In this document: positions 1 to 9,971 of the stretch, piece after piece
Layout of the letters: the number at the start of each line of letters is the position of its first letter
How positions within the stretch are numbered: the first letter of the stretch is position 1
NCBI GenBank assembly: GCA_030386875.1
Contig: CM059564.1
Coordinates: 69,769,436-69,833,435, forward strand
Reading direction: 5' to 3'
Length of the DNA: 64,000 bases
Source: Morinoia aosen
Lineage: Eukaryota; Arthropoda; Malacostraca; Amphipoda; Talitridae
The notes under the pieces: model-generated
Database searches by the model: none
What the model was told of the DNA's origin: nothing
What the model saw: only the letters and a program-made list of their open reading frames with translations
Translations under genes and position numbers: made by a program

Positions 1-744
1 GAAGCTGAGGTCCTCTGCGGACTTAGTAAGGCATTATTAATGGCCTTCCGCAGTAAGAGGTCTTAGGATGCAGTAAAATTAATTAACTTAAAATAAATAA
101 AGCAAGTAATCCACGACTAGCAGAGCAATGGTGGGAGTTCCTCACAACTTTGGTTGCAAGCGTATTTGCAAATTCCTAAAGTACACCTGCGCTTGTTCTT
201 CCGAGTCCTACGTCACCACAGTGGATTCGGATGAGCCAACGTGAGCGGTCGTCCGCGGGCCGCGGCGGCCAAGTTAGACAGCTTCTAGCCACGACCGCGG
301 GTGCATCAAAGCCTGTGCTCCGCTGGTCATTGGTCAACATTTCCTCGCTACCTTGGACCTTTGGTTCATACACAGCCGGCTATATTGAGAAGAGTTCACC
401 TGGACATTATTTTCGAAAGGTGAGAATCCCTTTTTCTGCCATGCTCTGCTTGTCTGATAATTACTAAGCGTTACCGACCCCTTAAGGGTGTCAGGCATTT
501 ATGTGAATTTTGTGCCCCGTTAAAATTGGGGACTTTGTTGCCACTTTGTAGCCGGGTGGCATCACAAAAGCAAGGGGGTCTATAAAAGCTGAGCTCAAGA
601 ATAGTACGCGGCCTTTTTCTCTGAGTTACGCAGCAAGAGGTACACGAAATTTGTGGGCGTGAAGAGAACCACCCGGCCCTTTGCCGGCGTGCTTTGCACG
701 AGAAAAGCTCAAAATTAACATCATTGCGATTTTATCCTTTGTGT
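1..744. other. Unassigned stretch with a TATA-like promoter motif
   Basis: No gene is recognised here. The open frame on the + strand at 231-467 resembles no family I know. At about 580-590 the sequence reads tataaaagc, in a context (ggtctataaaagctgagctc) that resembles the core promoter of an LTR, but no matching second LTR, primer site or target duplication was found. It could be a solo LTR fragment; this is a guess. Confidence 0.25.
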
Positions 745-925
745 ATAGGGGAAAAATTCAATGCACAATACCCCACTCTACCCAGGTGTCTGAAATGGGT
801 ACCGGTCTTGACCGGGGGTAAGTGTCATGACGTCCTGGTATAAGGCATTTAAAAAAAAAACAATGTACGAGGGGATATGTCTCAGGCTTGTTTGAAAATA
901 AAACATCCTTAGATGCCAATGTTTA
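745..925 (+). repeat. 5'-truncated copy of a tRNA-derived SINE
   Basis: This stretch matches the 3' two thirds of the SINE at 2199-2494. Shared blocks are cacaataccccact, gaaatgggtaccgg, the region around gtcatgacgtcct versus gtcatggtgtcct, and the ending caggcttgtttgaaaataaaacatcc versus caggcttgattggaaataaagcatcc. The tRNA-like head with the A and B boxes is absent, so this copy is 5' truncated. Divergence between the two is clearly visible, so they are not a recent pair. Confidence 0.7.
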
Positions 926-2198
926 TTTGTTTGCATAAAGCGAACCACATCGAAGCTTCTAGAGTAAAGTGTCCTGTTACCAGCAGTCACCAACGTGTCA
1001 ATTGCACTAGAAATCAGCTCCAAGCTCATCAGCTTCGCATAGGTGATCGCGATGTGCAAGAAGCATGTCAACGACTCTACCGGAAGCTTGTAATTGGTTT
1101 TCTGCGGGAACGCCAAGCTCACAAGTATCTTCAGCAAGCCGATTGGAACCTAGCAATCACAAAGTCTGCAGCGATAATGAATCAATTTTCGAGATCTACA
1201 GCCACCAAGCTCCCTCAGCACGCCAAGGAACGATGGTAACAGAACGTGCATTTTACGCGTAGCTAAAGACCTGCGCAGAGAAGAGGACTGAAGCACTTCC
1301 CACAAGCCGTAGCACGGGCAGCAAGGCTCAACTTAAAGAGCTCTAAACGGATAAACGGAGTCGGCACCAAACCAGCACCCGATGCGCGGCTTCGCAGGAA
1401 ACATGAACAACATGAGCGTCACGTCTGCACAACGGCGTACTGGAGCAAGGGGGACTGTGAAATCAACTAAATCTGGGCCGTGACGAGTATATGTAGGATT
1501 GAAGTAATCATGCGTTTCAACAAAGATGCGTGGAAAAGCACCCCCCATATTTGTGAGCAATTAACGTGCGTCAATATGCGTATTCATCGCGAAAATGCAT
1601 GACTTTGGTGTTGGTAATTGTCATGGATGCCACTGACAGGTTTATTTTGGGACGCACATTTCTTTCGTAATACCGTCGGGGTGAGTTACGCGAATAATGC
1701 GTTTAAAGTTTTCAAGTCGTGCCGGTGCCCTAGCACCTCTCTATAAAAATGTTTCATCCGATTTTTTGTGCTTTGTGATTCTCTTATGTATGTCATAATT
1801 TCTTGTGAAACATTGTACTACGTAGTCATTCGCTAACGCTCATTGATGATTCGCAGAGTGCATTTCTATTGTTTTTTTTTGCCTTCTCATTTTAATGTTT
1901 TATATCGTTAATCCAAGTGCCCACTTTATATTTGCATTATGTTTGACCTCATTTTATGGGCCATTTAGTTCAATATTCGCTTTGTGATCAATCACATGCC
2001 TTAACTCATGCGTCCAATTCGTAATGTTAAATAAATTTAATTGGTAAATGTCCATTCTATTTTTATTATTCTGTGCTGATCCTAGGTTATTGAGGTAGAT
2101 ACGTAAACGCACAGCATTGCAACTCCTGCTCTTCTATTTTCATACCTATTCTGACCTTTCTCTTCCTGTGCATTTTTCTCTCTTTAATTTCGCTTCTC
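926..2198. other. No recognisable gene
   Basis: Open frames occur on the + strand at 913-1239 and on the - strand at 1333-1560, but neither shows a motif, conserved domain or coding-like context that I recognise. The stretch from 1700 to 2190 is AT-rich with long T runs. Probably decayed intergenic or transposon-derived sequence. Confidence 0.4.
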
Positions 2199-2494
2199 TC
2201 TGTGGCACAGCGGTTGAGGGATCGGACTTGCATGCTGGAAGTCGCGGGTTCGTATCCCGGCGCTGGCGCAGAGATTTTCCCCGTTGGGTATAAGGGAAAG
2301 CTCCTGCACAATACCCCACTCAACCCAGGTTTCGGAAATGGGTACCGGCTGTACGGGGGAACCGTCATGGTGTCCTATATATAGGGTTAGTTGTAAGACA
2401 TTTGAAAAACCAATGCTAAGATCATATGTATCAGGCTTGATTGGAAATAAAGCATCCCAAAGATGCCGATGTTAACCTAACCTAACCTAACCTT
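2199..2494 (+). repeat. tRNA-derived SINE with TTAGG-like tail
   Basis: The head carries an RNA polymerase III A-box-like block at about 2203-2214 (tggcacagcggt) and a B-box-like block at 2246-2257 (gggttcgtatcc) at tRNA spacing, followed by a unique body and an A-rich end (ttggaaataaagcatcc). The element finishes in aacctaacctaacctaacc (about 2475-2493), which is the CCTAA/TTAGG arthropod telomeric pentamer; whether this is the SINE tail or the target is not decided. A second, truncated copy lies at 745-925. The tRNA species of origin is not determined, and the head is not a functional tRNA as read. Confidence 0.75.
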
Positions 2495-2739
2495 TCCTCT
2501 TCGACTATCGAGGTTTCAATCTCTCTATCCAAAACAGAGACAGCCGTCTGTTTCGTGATACTTTATAAATGGCCTGAGTGCATTCAGTCAAAAGAGCAGT
2601 GAGGGTGCTGCGACCTACTCTGTACTCGAAAGGCAGGGAAGCCCTTGTTTCTCCTGAAAATGATTGATAATATTAATTCGTGGAGCATAATGAATCAAGA
2701 TTAGAGGTAAAAATTATCGCTTTCATTGCCGAAAGGCAA

Positions 2740-2960
2740 CTCAAAGCAGCCTATTCAATGGATGTACGCTTCTAAATTGCACCCACCTGTTACGAGGTAT
2801 CTGAGGGTAATTCCGAGTCGATCACAAGGAGGGAAGCATTTCCTGAACTTGGTGTCTTGCTCGGTGATTACTGGGCCAACTTTGCCCAGTATGTCATGGA
2901 AGGTGTCTATAAGAAGAAGATAAATTCTGCAAAAAATAAGAAAACTTTTGCGCAATTTTT
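2740..2960 (-). pseudogene. PIF/Harbinger-type transposase relic
   Basis: Reading the - strand, the frame contains the blocks ILGKVGPVITEQDTKFR and RLGITLRYLVTGG, which match the N-terminal conserved region of PIF/Harbinger (HARBI1-like) transposases: an IL..VGP.I..QDT element followed by ERL.ITLRYL.TG. Only about 65 residues remain open and no catalytic DDE residues are visible in the fragment, so this is a dead fragment. Flanking sequence on the same strand up to about 3090 is compatible with the preceding part of the protein but is broken by stops. Confidence 0.6.
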
Positions 2961-4310
2961 GTTTGAATTAACGCGTAAAAAAGACCAACACCAAAATTAT
3001 ACGTCAGATACAGCCTCATCATATTATTCTCAACGAAAACGATGGAAAAGACTTATCTTGAATCATTTTAAACGTTTCTAGCCCTAATCTCATTTTCAAT
3101 AAAAAACATCGAATAAATATAGAAAAAACTTAATGCAGACACAATTTTGGCAGATAATAAAAGACAAATATTTGAGACATAAAAGGAGAAACTTTAACAG
3201 TTCGAAGACTTCAATAACTCCCCGGTCGCTCTATTTGAGGGTTGCTGAGCACACCGGTAAAATTCATCCATATGGTAACATTCTTGGATCCCCTTCTCAT
3301 TCAAATATTAAAGAGCATTACGCAACTCAGCCACGAGACCAAGATATTATCAGCAATAAATTAAAAAAATTACCCTTCACCTAAAATAATTTCGAGGGAA
3401 AACTTTCAGGCTTTTCATAAGTTGAAGCTGTCCCTCAACAGGAGGCAGAGTTAATACTATCACCACATAGCTAAATGATTAGCCGTAATTCCTCCCATCA
3501 AACGTTTGTAATTGTTTCAATTTTTAGCATTCTCGCGAATTACTTTTTTTTACACATGCTTTCGTCTTCCATTGATTTCATAAACTTTTGCCTTTCATAA
3601 TTTCCTAGAATGCAAATGTATTGAACTTTTTTTGACATTTATTAGCTGGATTTTTGGCAAAATTGATCTCTAAAATGAGTTAGAAATGCTCAAATAAAAT
3701 ATTTTAGGATACCTCAAAAAGAAATGTGTTCAATTATGATTTTTCTCCATCGGAACAATCTCACTTACCTGCAATCGCTTACAATGACTAGCAGATCTTC
3801 TCTAAATCGATTGGGATTGTTAGCTCTACCTCACCATGGTTTCACCCAACGTCTTCGTTTAGGTTTTACTTTTTTCGTACCTTCATCAAAAGTTGCTGTC
3901 ACGAGAGTTGCTTCGAGAGCAAATTTGTAGAGCTCAGTCTCACACAAATTTCCACGTCCTGTCATCCATATCGCGTACCTACTTCGATTTGTTTACATTC
4001 GTTGAACGTTGGGATAGACAATTGCGTTCATAGGGAAAACACCGCTTCTGCCGAGCTCCTGCTAATAACTTATGAATATTTCTGTGATTAAATCTAATTA
4101 CATTCATTAACCGTTCTCATTATATCTGCAACTGGCTCTCTCCCTTCCGTCTGGGGTGAGCGAAGTAGCGGCATTTCAATTTAGGCAGGCTCCAAGCCTG
4201 ACTCGATTATTGTTTACCTTGTAATTTTCATGTGTTGTTATTTATAAATTTCGGTAAGCTAATATTTGTATTTGTGTGTGACCCCCTCCTGGAGGTTACG
4301 TTACCTAACG
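2961..4310. other. No recognisable gene; AT-rich
   Basis: Short open frames at 3133-3384 and 3724-3930 (+) have no recognisable motif. The stretch 4100-4310 leads into the ATG of a retrotransposon ORF1 at 4311 and may be its 5' untranslated region; this is suggested only by position. Confidence 0.35.
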
Positions 4311-4872
4311 ATGGCAGATTTGCCTCTAGAAAATTGTTATGCTGATTTGAATGCTGAGGAAGAATCTTGTGATAGAGATATGCCTCACAACCGGTCAATT
4401 TGGAGGGGAGTGTCGGTCATTTAGACCCTAGTAGTAACCTAGTAGACCCTGAGTGTATGGATGGTCCAATTATCCAGGGAACATGGTTTAAAACTAACCA
4501 ATGGTCCAGCAAATGAAAAAACTTAGACAATCCTGATTCAGAATCTGAATGTGAAACATCTAAAAAGACAAATTCTTCCTTTCTTCTCCAAACTCTGGCC
4601 TACCCAAGAAATAAAACATTAGTATCTCAAAGCAACATGTCTACTATTTTCTTGGCCGCAAGATTTAGAATCTGCTGAATTTATTGGTACCTTTTAAAGA
4701 AAAATGACCCTTAGTTATTTTAGAATAGCCCAAGGAATAAAAGATATACTTAACTATTGTTGTGTAAAAGATGCAGGCAATTTAAATATTGGAATAAAAT
4801 TGCAGTAGAATTCAAAACTGCATCACAGTCAGAGTTTGAAAGAGTCCTCAATGTAGATCATATTGGAAAATT
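4311..4872 (+). pseudogene. Non-LTR retrotransposon ORF1, 5' part (interrupted)
   Basis: An ATG at 4311 opens a frame beginning MADLPLENCYADLNAEEESC, with later stops and frame changes. The last part (about 4808-4872) reads VEFKTASQSEFERVLNVDHI, typical of the gag-like ORF1 of I/Jockey-group LINEs upstream of the zinc knuckles. The frame stops at 4872 where a nested TIR element begins. Sequence resumes at 9389 after a 7-bp duplication (gaaaatt), and joining the two sides keeps the reading frame, so 4311-4872 and 9389 onward are halves of one ORF. Confidence 0.65.
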
Positions 4873-4916
4873 GGTCAATATTGAGTTTAGGGGATCCACA
4901 GAAATAAAAAATTTCC

Positions 4917-6453
4917 GGTAAATGTTGAGGACTTGACCATAATTGATTTTCTAGTTTTGGATGCCTAAATAATGAGATCAAAATGAATAAGTTGTCTTAA
5001 ATGCACTTCCCGTTGGAAATGAGTATTTTACAAGTTATAGCAATAAATGAGTTACCGGAACTCCAGTGTTTGAGGTGGGAAAAAATATGCCACGCGGTCC
5101 GACGTGAAAGTAAACAGGCGTTGCCGCACGCCAACCAAGCCGACTTTGCCATAACTCCAATGTTTGATGCAGGAAAAAATAAATAAGAGAAGCAAACCCC
5201 CTATTCAAAAGTAAAGAGGTTGGGTCGTGAGGGGTAGCAACAGTTCTTTTAGTGAAAATTATAAAGAAAGGTTGTAACCGACCCATTACGTCGAATGACC
5301 GAGTGTGTCGAAGCCCGCCAAAAAGAAGGGGAAGACCCCAAAATGGACTCAACGACATGGGAGAAGACTCGAATGGACTTGCTCGTTAACCGAAATGTTA
5401 TAAATAGGTTAAAATAACATAATCTTCTTTAAAAATTGTTACTAACCTTGGACTGAAGTAAAAAAAAAATTATTATTCTTCGTCCGAAGATTGACTTGCG
5501 TACTCAACCGCAACTGAACGTTCTTTGTCGGAAAGCGGCGGGTAGAGTTTTGCAGCTTACAGAAATAAATGATGTAACAACGTTTTTCTTTCGTGACCGG
5601 TTATGAATAAATAGCAAGAGAGATACTGAATTAAGAATTTCTCTCTCATTCCTGGTCGCTTCACCCACTCTTTAATGTCTCTCCACAGTCTTTCGATTGT
5701 TTGCGTATGAACTGATGTATTTATGGGATCAACAAAATTCTCACTGTGGTTTACGGTGTTATGCGTATATCCGTGACCATTGCTCCGACGTAACTGGCTG
5801 CCTTGAGATGACCGCTGGTCTGTAGCTTCAACCCCGGTATGTCGTGGGTTCGACGTATCTGAGAACATTCAAATTTAGTCGTTCGGATCGACAATATAAC
5901 TCATCTCATTATCTATGTTAATGCATACTAAAATTTCACTTTATTTATAATTTTCACTAAAAGAACTGTGGCTACCCGTCACAACCCAAACTCTTTACGT
6001 TTGTAATAAAGTGTTTACCGCTGCTTCAATGTAACTGGCAGCCTTGAGATGACCGCAGGTCCGTCCGTGACTTCAGCCCCGGTATAGTGTGGGTTTGACG
6101 TATCTGGGAACATTCGAATTAAGTCTTTTGCATCGAAAATATATCTCGTCATTTCATTAACTATGTTTATGCATAGTAGAATTTCAATTCATTTATAATT
6201 TTCACTAAAAGAACTGTGGCTACCCCTCACGACCCAACCTCTTTACGTTTGTAATAGGGTGATGCTTCCCTTATTTATTTCTTCCCGCCTCAAACACTGG
6301 AGTTCCGGTAACTCATTTACCGCTATAACTTTTAAGATAACTCGTTTCCAACGGTAAGTGCATAGAAGAAAACTTGTTTCTTTTGATCTCATTAACATTA
6401 TTTAGGCATCAAAAATTCGAAAATCAATTATGGTCAAGTCCTCAACATTTACC
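4917..6453. mobile_element. Merlin-like DNA transposon with decayed transposase
   Basis: Inverted termini GGTAAATGTTGAGGACTTGA (start 4917) and its complement ending at 6453 are flanked by the 8-bp duplication AAATTTCC (4909-4916 and 6454-6461). Inverted similarity extends several hundred bases inward, including a block around ggttgggtcgtgaggggtag (5218) and its complement at about 6220. The GG termini, 8-bp duplication and an internal IS1595/ISXO2-like transposase fragment together identify the Merlin superfamily. An extra internal copy of the subterminal block near 5945-6010 suggests rearrangement. Confidence 0.8.
5557..5868 (-). pseudogene. Merlin (IS1595/ISXO2-like) transposase, C-terminal fragment
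   Basis: The - strand frame contains THNTVNHSENFVDP, SVHTQTIERLWRDIKEW and QYLSCYLF, matching the C-terminal part of ISXO2-like DDE transposases (the block T.NH...FVDP..G.HTQ.IE..W, which carries the last catalytic glutamate, then the YL..F segment). The first about 35 codons of this frame are unlike the family. The N-terminal and central catalytic parts are missing, so it cannot make an active enzyme. It lies inside the TIRs of the element at 4917-6453. Confidence 0.75.
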
Positions 6454-6496
6454 AAATTTCCTTCAATGGAATCACTAACATTTTACAAGAATAACA

Positions 6497-7271
6497 GGTC
6501 AATATTGAGTTTAGGTGATCCACCAAAATGAAACATTCCGTTTTGAACAATCAGTAAAGGAGCCCATTTAAAAAGTTTTATAGGAATTACATTCTGGGTG
6601 CTGATGCGTTATTTTTGAATTATTCAACTTTTAAATTAGCTTACGCGTGCCAAAGGAAGCAAGCGCGCCAAGCGGAATTTAATTGATAACGGAAGCTAGC
6701 CTCCTATTACCAACGTAAACAGGTTGGGTTGTGAGGGGGAGCCACAGCTCTTCTAGTGAAAATTATAAATAAAAATTCTAACCTACCCATTTGGGCGACG
6801 TCCGCGGTAAATTAGTTACCAAAACTCAAGTCTTAGAAGCGGGCAACACTGGCAACACGAACAGCAACACTGTCATGGACGCTTACTTTCGGAGCCAGCA
6901 CGCCAAACAGCATACCGGGTGGCCGCCATTATGGAGCTGATGTAAACACTATTGCGGACGTCACCCTAATGGGTGGGTTAGAACCTTTATTTATAATTTT
7001 CACTAGAAGAACTGTGGCTCCCCCTCACGTTCCAACCTGCTTACGTTTGTAATAAGGGGTAAGCTTCCGTTGTTGAATAAATTCCGATACAACAAATATA
7101 TATACACAGCGCACGACGGCGCGAAAGCCAACTTCAAAGTTGAATAACTCAAAAATAACGCATCAGTGCCCAGAATGCCATTCTTGTTAAACGTTTTTAT
7201 ATGGGCTTCTCTAGTGATTGCTGAAAATGGAATGTTTAATTTTGGTGGATCATCTAAACTCAATATTGACC
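6497..7271. mobile_element. Non-autonomous long-TIR element (GGTCAATATTG family)
   Basis: Begins GGTCAATATTGAGTTTAGGT at 6497 and ends with the complement at 7271, flanked by the 8-bp duplication GAATAACA (6489-6496 and 7272-7279). Inverted similarity covers most of the 775 bp, including gatgcgttatttttgaattattcaac at about 6612 against its complement near 7143, and a block cgtaaacaggttggg (about 6713) against its complement near 7035. No coding frame. It is a second copy of the family that forms the outer shell at 4873-9388, so the family inserted into itself. Confidence 0.75.
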
Positions 7272-7788
7272 GAATAACATTCTGCTCGCAGATGCCTTAA
7301 TTTTGAGTTATTCAACTTCGAAGTTATAGGAGCTTCATTCATGAACTATCTTTTGCACGCCAATGAAGGGTCAATATTGAATTTAATGTTGCCAACAACT
7401 TTCATAATTTCATTACAAAATTTGGGTAATTCGAAACATATTAAGACATTATACACAAATGACATTATGCTCACAAATGCTTAGTTTTTGAGACATAGCA
7501 TAAATAACGTTCAGGTAAGAATAGCATAAACGACCTTCAGTGTCGATATGGCTCTTCTGGCGTTTCGCGGACGTGGACCACGCCAAGTTTTTTGGCAGAA
7601 ATCCTCAGCCTTGGTATGGTTGAGTTAAATTAAGTTATTTTAGGTTTATTTAGGTTAGTTTATTTAACTAACCTAACTTTGCTTAACCTAACCTTACCTA
7701 TTGTTACGTTAAAACGGTATTTTCGTTCATTTACGTGTCTGTTTATTCAATTATATAAATGACTTTCCCTTAATTTCAAAGTTAGAAA

Positions 7789-8378
7789 CAGTAAAACCTC
7801 GGTTCTCGAACATTATTCATTCCAAAACCGAATTGTTCGAGAACCGAATCATATTTTCCCATTACAATTGATGTGAAAGAGATTAATTTGGTCTCAAGTA
7901 CCAGATGAATACTTACTTACCTGCTTACACTATATATCGTATTAAAAAAACATTTTTATAAACAGTAAATATCCTATGAAATATAAATAAAACAAAAAAC
8001 ATAAGAGAAGTAAACTTAATGAGACCAATACTGTATAACTTACAGTACTTTTTTGGATGACATGCGATTGCGTAATTTGATAAAGGTGTGGGAGGAAATA
8101 GGAGTTAATTCTTGGAAGTGGAATCCCCTGCCATAAAAACTTCTGGTAACTCTATTTCTGGGGTTTCTTCTCATCTTTGTCTTTTTGGATCTGGTAAATC
8201 TTTCTAACGAATGTTTACAGCATAGCGGTTGGTGCAAGACTGTTTGTTTACGAACAACCGGTCTCGCAGCCACTCGTCATTGTTGTTCATGAACCGAAAT
8301 TTTGTTCGAATACGGAGGCAGTTGACTCTCGAAATTTCTGTTCGAACTGCGAGACGTTCAAGAACCGAGGTTTGACTG
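7789..8378. mobile_element. Mariner/pogo-like MITE
   Basis: Inverted termini CAGTAAAACCTCGGTTCTCG at 7789 and the complement of cagtcaaacctcggttcttg ending at 8378. A second internal inverted block (ttcgagaaccgaat) lies beside the left end. The terminal sequence type (CAGT..AACCTCGG) resembles Tc1/mariner-pogo family ends. No transposase remains, and the expected TA target duplication is not evident, so the outer ends may be eroded. Confidence 0.55.
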
Positions 8379-8396
8379 CATCTCAAAAACAAAGTA

Positions 8397-8721
8397 CAGT
8401 CAACCCTCGATAAGACGGACTACTAGGGGAAAGGGTGGTCCGGATGAGCCGATTGTCTAGAATAACTGATATGCCTATTTATATATATATATATGTATGC
8501 CTATCTATGCATAAAGTCAGAGCAACACAGCACTATTATTTGAATATGGTGGAGGTAAATTATGGAATTATGGCAGGAGCGGTGGCGGCCGATGCGCGTG
8601 CCATCTATTGGAAACTTTCGTCACTAGCGCCAGTAACTTGGACAACTCCCCTTTACCGCGGGCAACGTCAGTCTTACCTGATATCCGGATTAACGAGGTC
8701 CGTCTTATCGGGGGTTGACTG
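8397..8721. mobile_element. Pogo/Tigger-like MITE
   Basis: Termini CAGTCAACCCTCGATAAGAC at 8397 and the complement (ending 8721) of cagtcaacccccgataagac form an inverted repeat over more than 20 bp, each flanked by TA (8395-8396 and 8722-8723). TA target duplication plus CAGTC..CCTCG ends are the hallmark of the pogo/Tigger group. The interior contains a short (ta)n tract near 8480 and no transposase. Confidence 0.75.
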
Positions 8722-8834
8722 TATTTGCAAGCACAATGTTATCCATATAAAACATCTTCCATTTTAATATATTACCCATATGTGGCAACGAAATAATTGA
8801 AATCGTTGACAGCATTAAATTTGATATTGACCCT

Positions 8835-9208
8835 AAGGAGAGAGTGTTCCAACAACGCAATGGGCATGCCAAGCAGGGAACTCAATATTGACCATCACAA
8901 AACAAAATAAAGGTTATAACTGCAAAATATTAGCGAGACTGGATGACTGAAAACTTTGTTTACATCAGTTCCAAAATGTTGGCCACCGGTGGCCACCATT
9001 TTGGAACTGTGTCATCGATTTAAGCCTTTACTATTCGAGTAGCACTAATATTTTTGGGTTATAACCTTTACTATGTTTTTAACTAAAACACAAAAGTGGG
9101 CTCATGCTCTGCAGGGTTAGCAAATACTAAATTACGCTATATATTGCAAAAACAATAACTTTTTCCCTGCTTGGCGTGTTCGTTGCGTTATTGGAACACT
9201 CTCTCCTT
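8835..9208. repeat. Foldback repeat with a central palindrome
   Basis: Left arm aaggagagagtgttccaaca (8835) is matched by its near complement ending at 9208 (ttggaacactctctcctt), with further inverted similarity (gccaagcaggga at about 8869, complement near 9165). Near its middle lies a 44-bp near-perfect palindrome (8966-9009) built on ggccaccggtggcc. It lies inside the outer TIR complex and has no coding capacity. Confidence 0.6.
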
Positions 9209-9428
9209 TGGCGCGCAAAAGCCAGTTCATGAACAATGCTCCTATAACTTCAAAGTTGAATAACTAAAAAATAACGCATCAGCAAGCATAATGTTGTTCA
9301 TGTAAAACATTTTTAAATAAGTTCCTTTAGTGATTCTGTGGAATGGAGTTTTTCATTTCCGTGGATCCCCTAAACTCAATATTGACTAGAAAATTTGCTG
9401 TTAAATGTTACAAACCTCAAGTAGAAAC

Positions 9429-9971
9429 GGTAAATGTGTAGGAAAGTTCAGTAATACATTTATCACTTTTCGTTGCATACAAATAGATAATTAGATCTAA
9501 GTAAAAAAGTTTCCTTTTATGCACTTTCTGCCTTAAATGAGTATATTACAAGTTTTAGCGGTAGGTTCAGTTTCGTCTTTGATGACGAATGCGCTCGAAT
9601 AAACAGTTACTCATCGATTTTTGAATTTTTGTTGCTTGAATCATGGTAATAACATCAAAATAAACAATTTTTCTTCTATACACTTTTCCATCAAATGTTT
9701 ATTTCACGAGTTAGCATGGTAGGTTTAGTTTTGTCTTTGATGATGAGTGCGCCAAAAGCAAGACTCCATTGCAGTTTTGCCCTCCAATGCGCTTGATGAA
9801 TTACTTTCCGCTTCAAACAATTGAGTTGCGGTAACTAATTTACCGCTATGACATGTCAAATACTCATTTAAGACGGAAAGTGCATAGAAGAAAATTTATT
9901 TCTATCTAATTCACTATGTTTAGGCAGCAAAAAGGGGAAAATCGATTACTGATCTTTCCTACACATTTACC
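9429..9971. mobile_element. Merlin-like MITE in LINE ORF1
   Basis: Inverted termini GGTAAATGTGTAGGAAAG at 9429 and complement ending 9971, with the 8-bp duplication GTAGAAAC at 9421-9428 and 9972-9979. The ends match those of the larger Merlin-like element at 4917-6453 (GGTAAATGTTGAGGAC), so this is a non-autonomous relative. Direct and inverted internal blocks (gcactttc..cttaaatgagta.. at 9520, 9680 and, inverted, 9880) indicate several internal rearrangements. It splits the same LINE ORF1 as the complex at 4873-9388. Confidence 0.75.

Larger units (their letters stand above)
4873..9388. mobile_element. Nested TIR-element complex inserted in a LINE ORF1
   Basis: The outer element has inverted termini: GGTCAATATTGAGTTTAGGG at 4873 and its near complement ending at 9388, with subterminal similarity continuing inward for roughly 200 bp once later insertions are set aside (for example attcatgaac..ttttgc.cgccaa at about 7340-7365 against the complement at about 9210-9235). 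It is flanked by GAAAATT at 4866-4872 and 9389-9395. Inside are a Merlin-like element (4917-6453), a second copy of the same TIR family (6497-7271), two pogo/mariner-like MITEs (7789-8378, 8397-8721) and a foldback (8835-9208). No intact transposase of its own is visible. Confidence 0.7.

Noticed and set aside
2226-2262. Possible functional tRNA gene
   Set aside because: A and B boxes are present, but the acceptor stem cannot be closed and the sequence continues into the SINE body shared with another copy.
2087-2368. - strand open frame across the SINE
   Set aside because: It is the complement of the SINE body and tRNA-like head; no independent coding signal.
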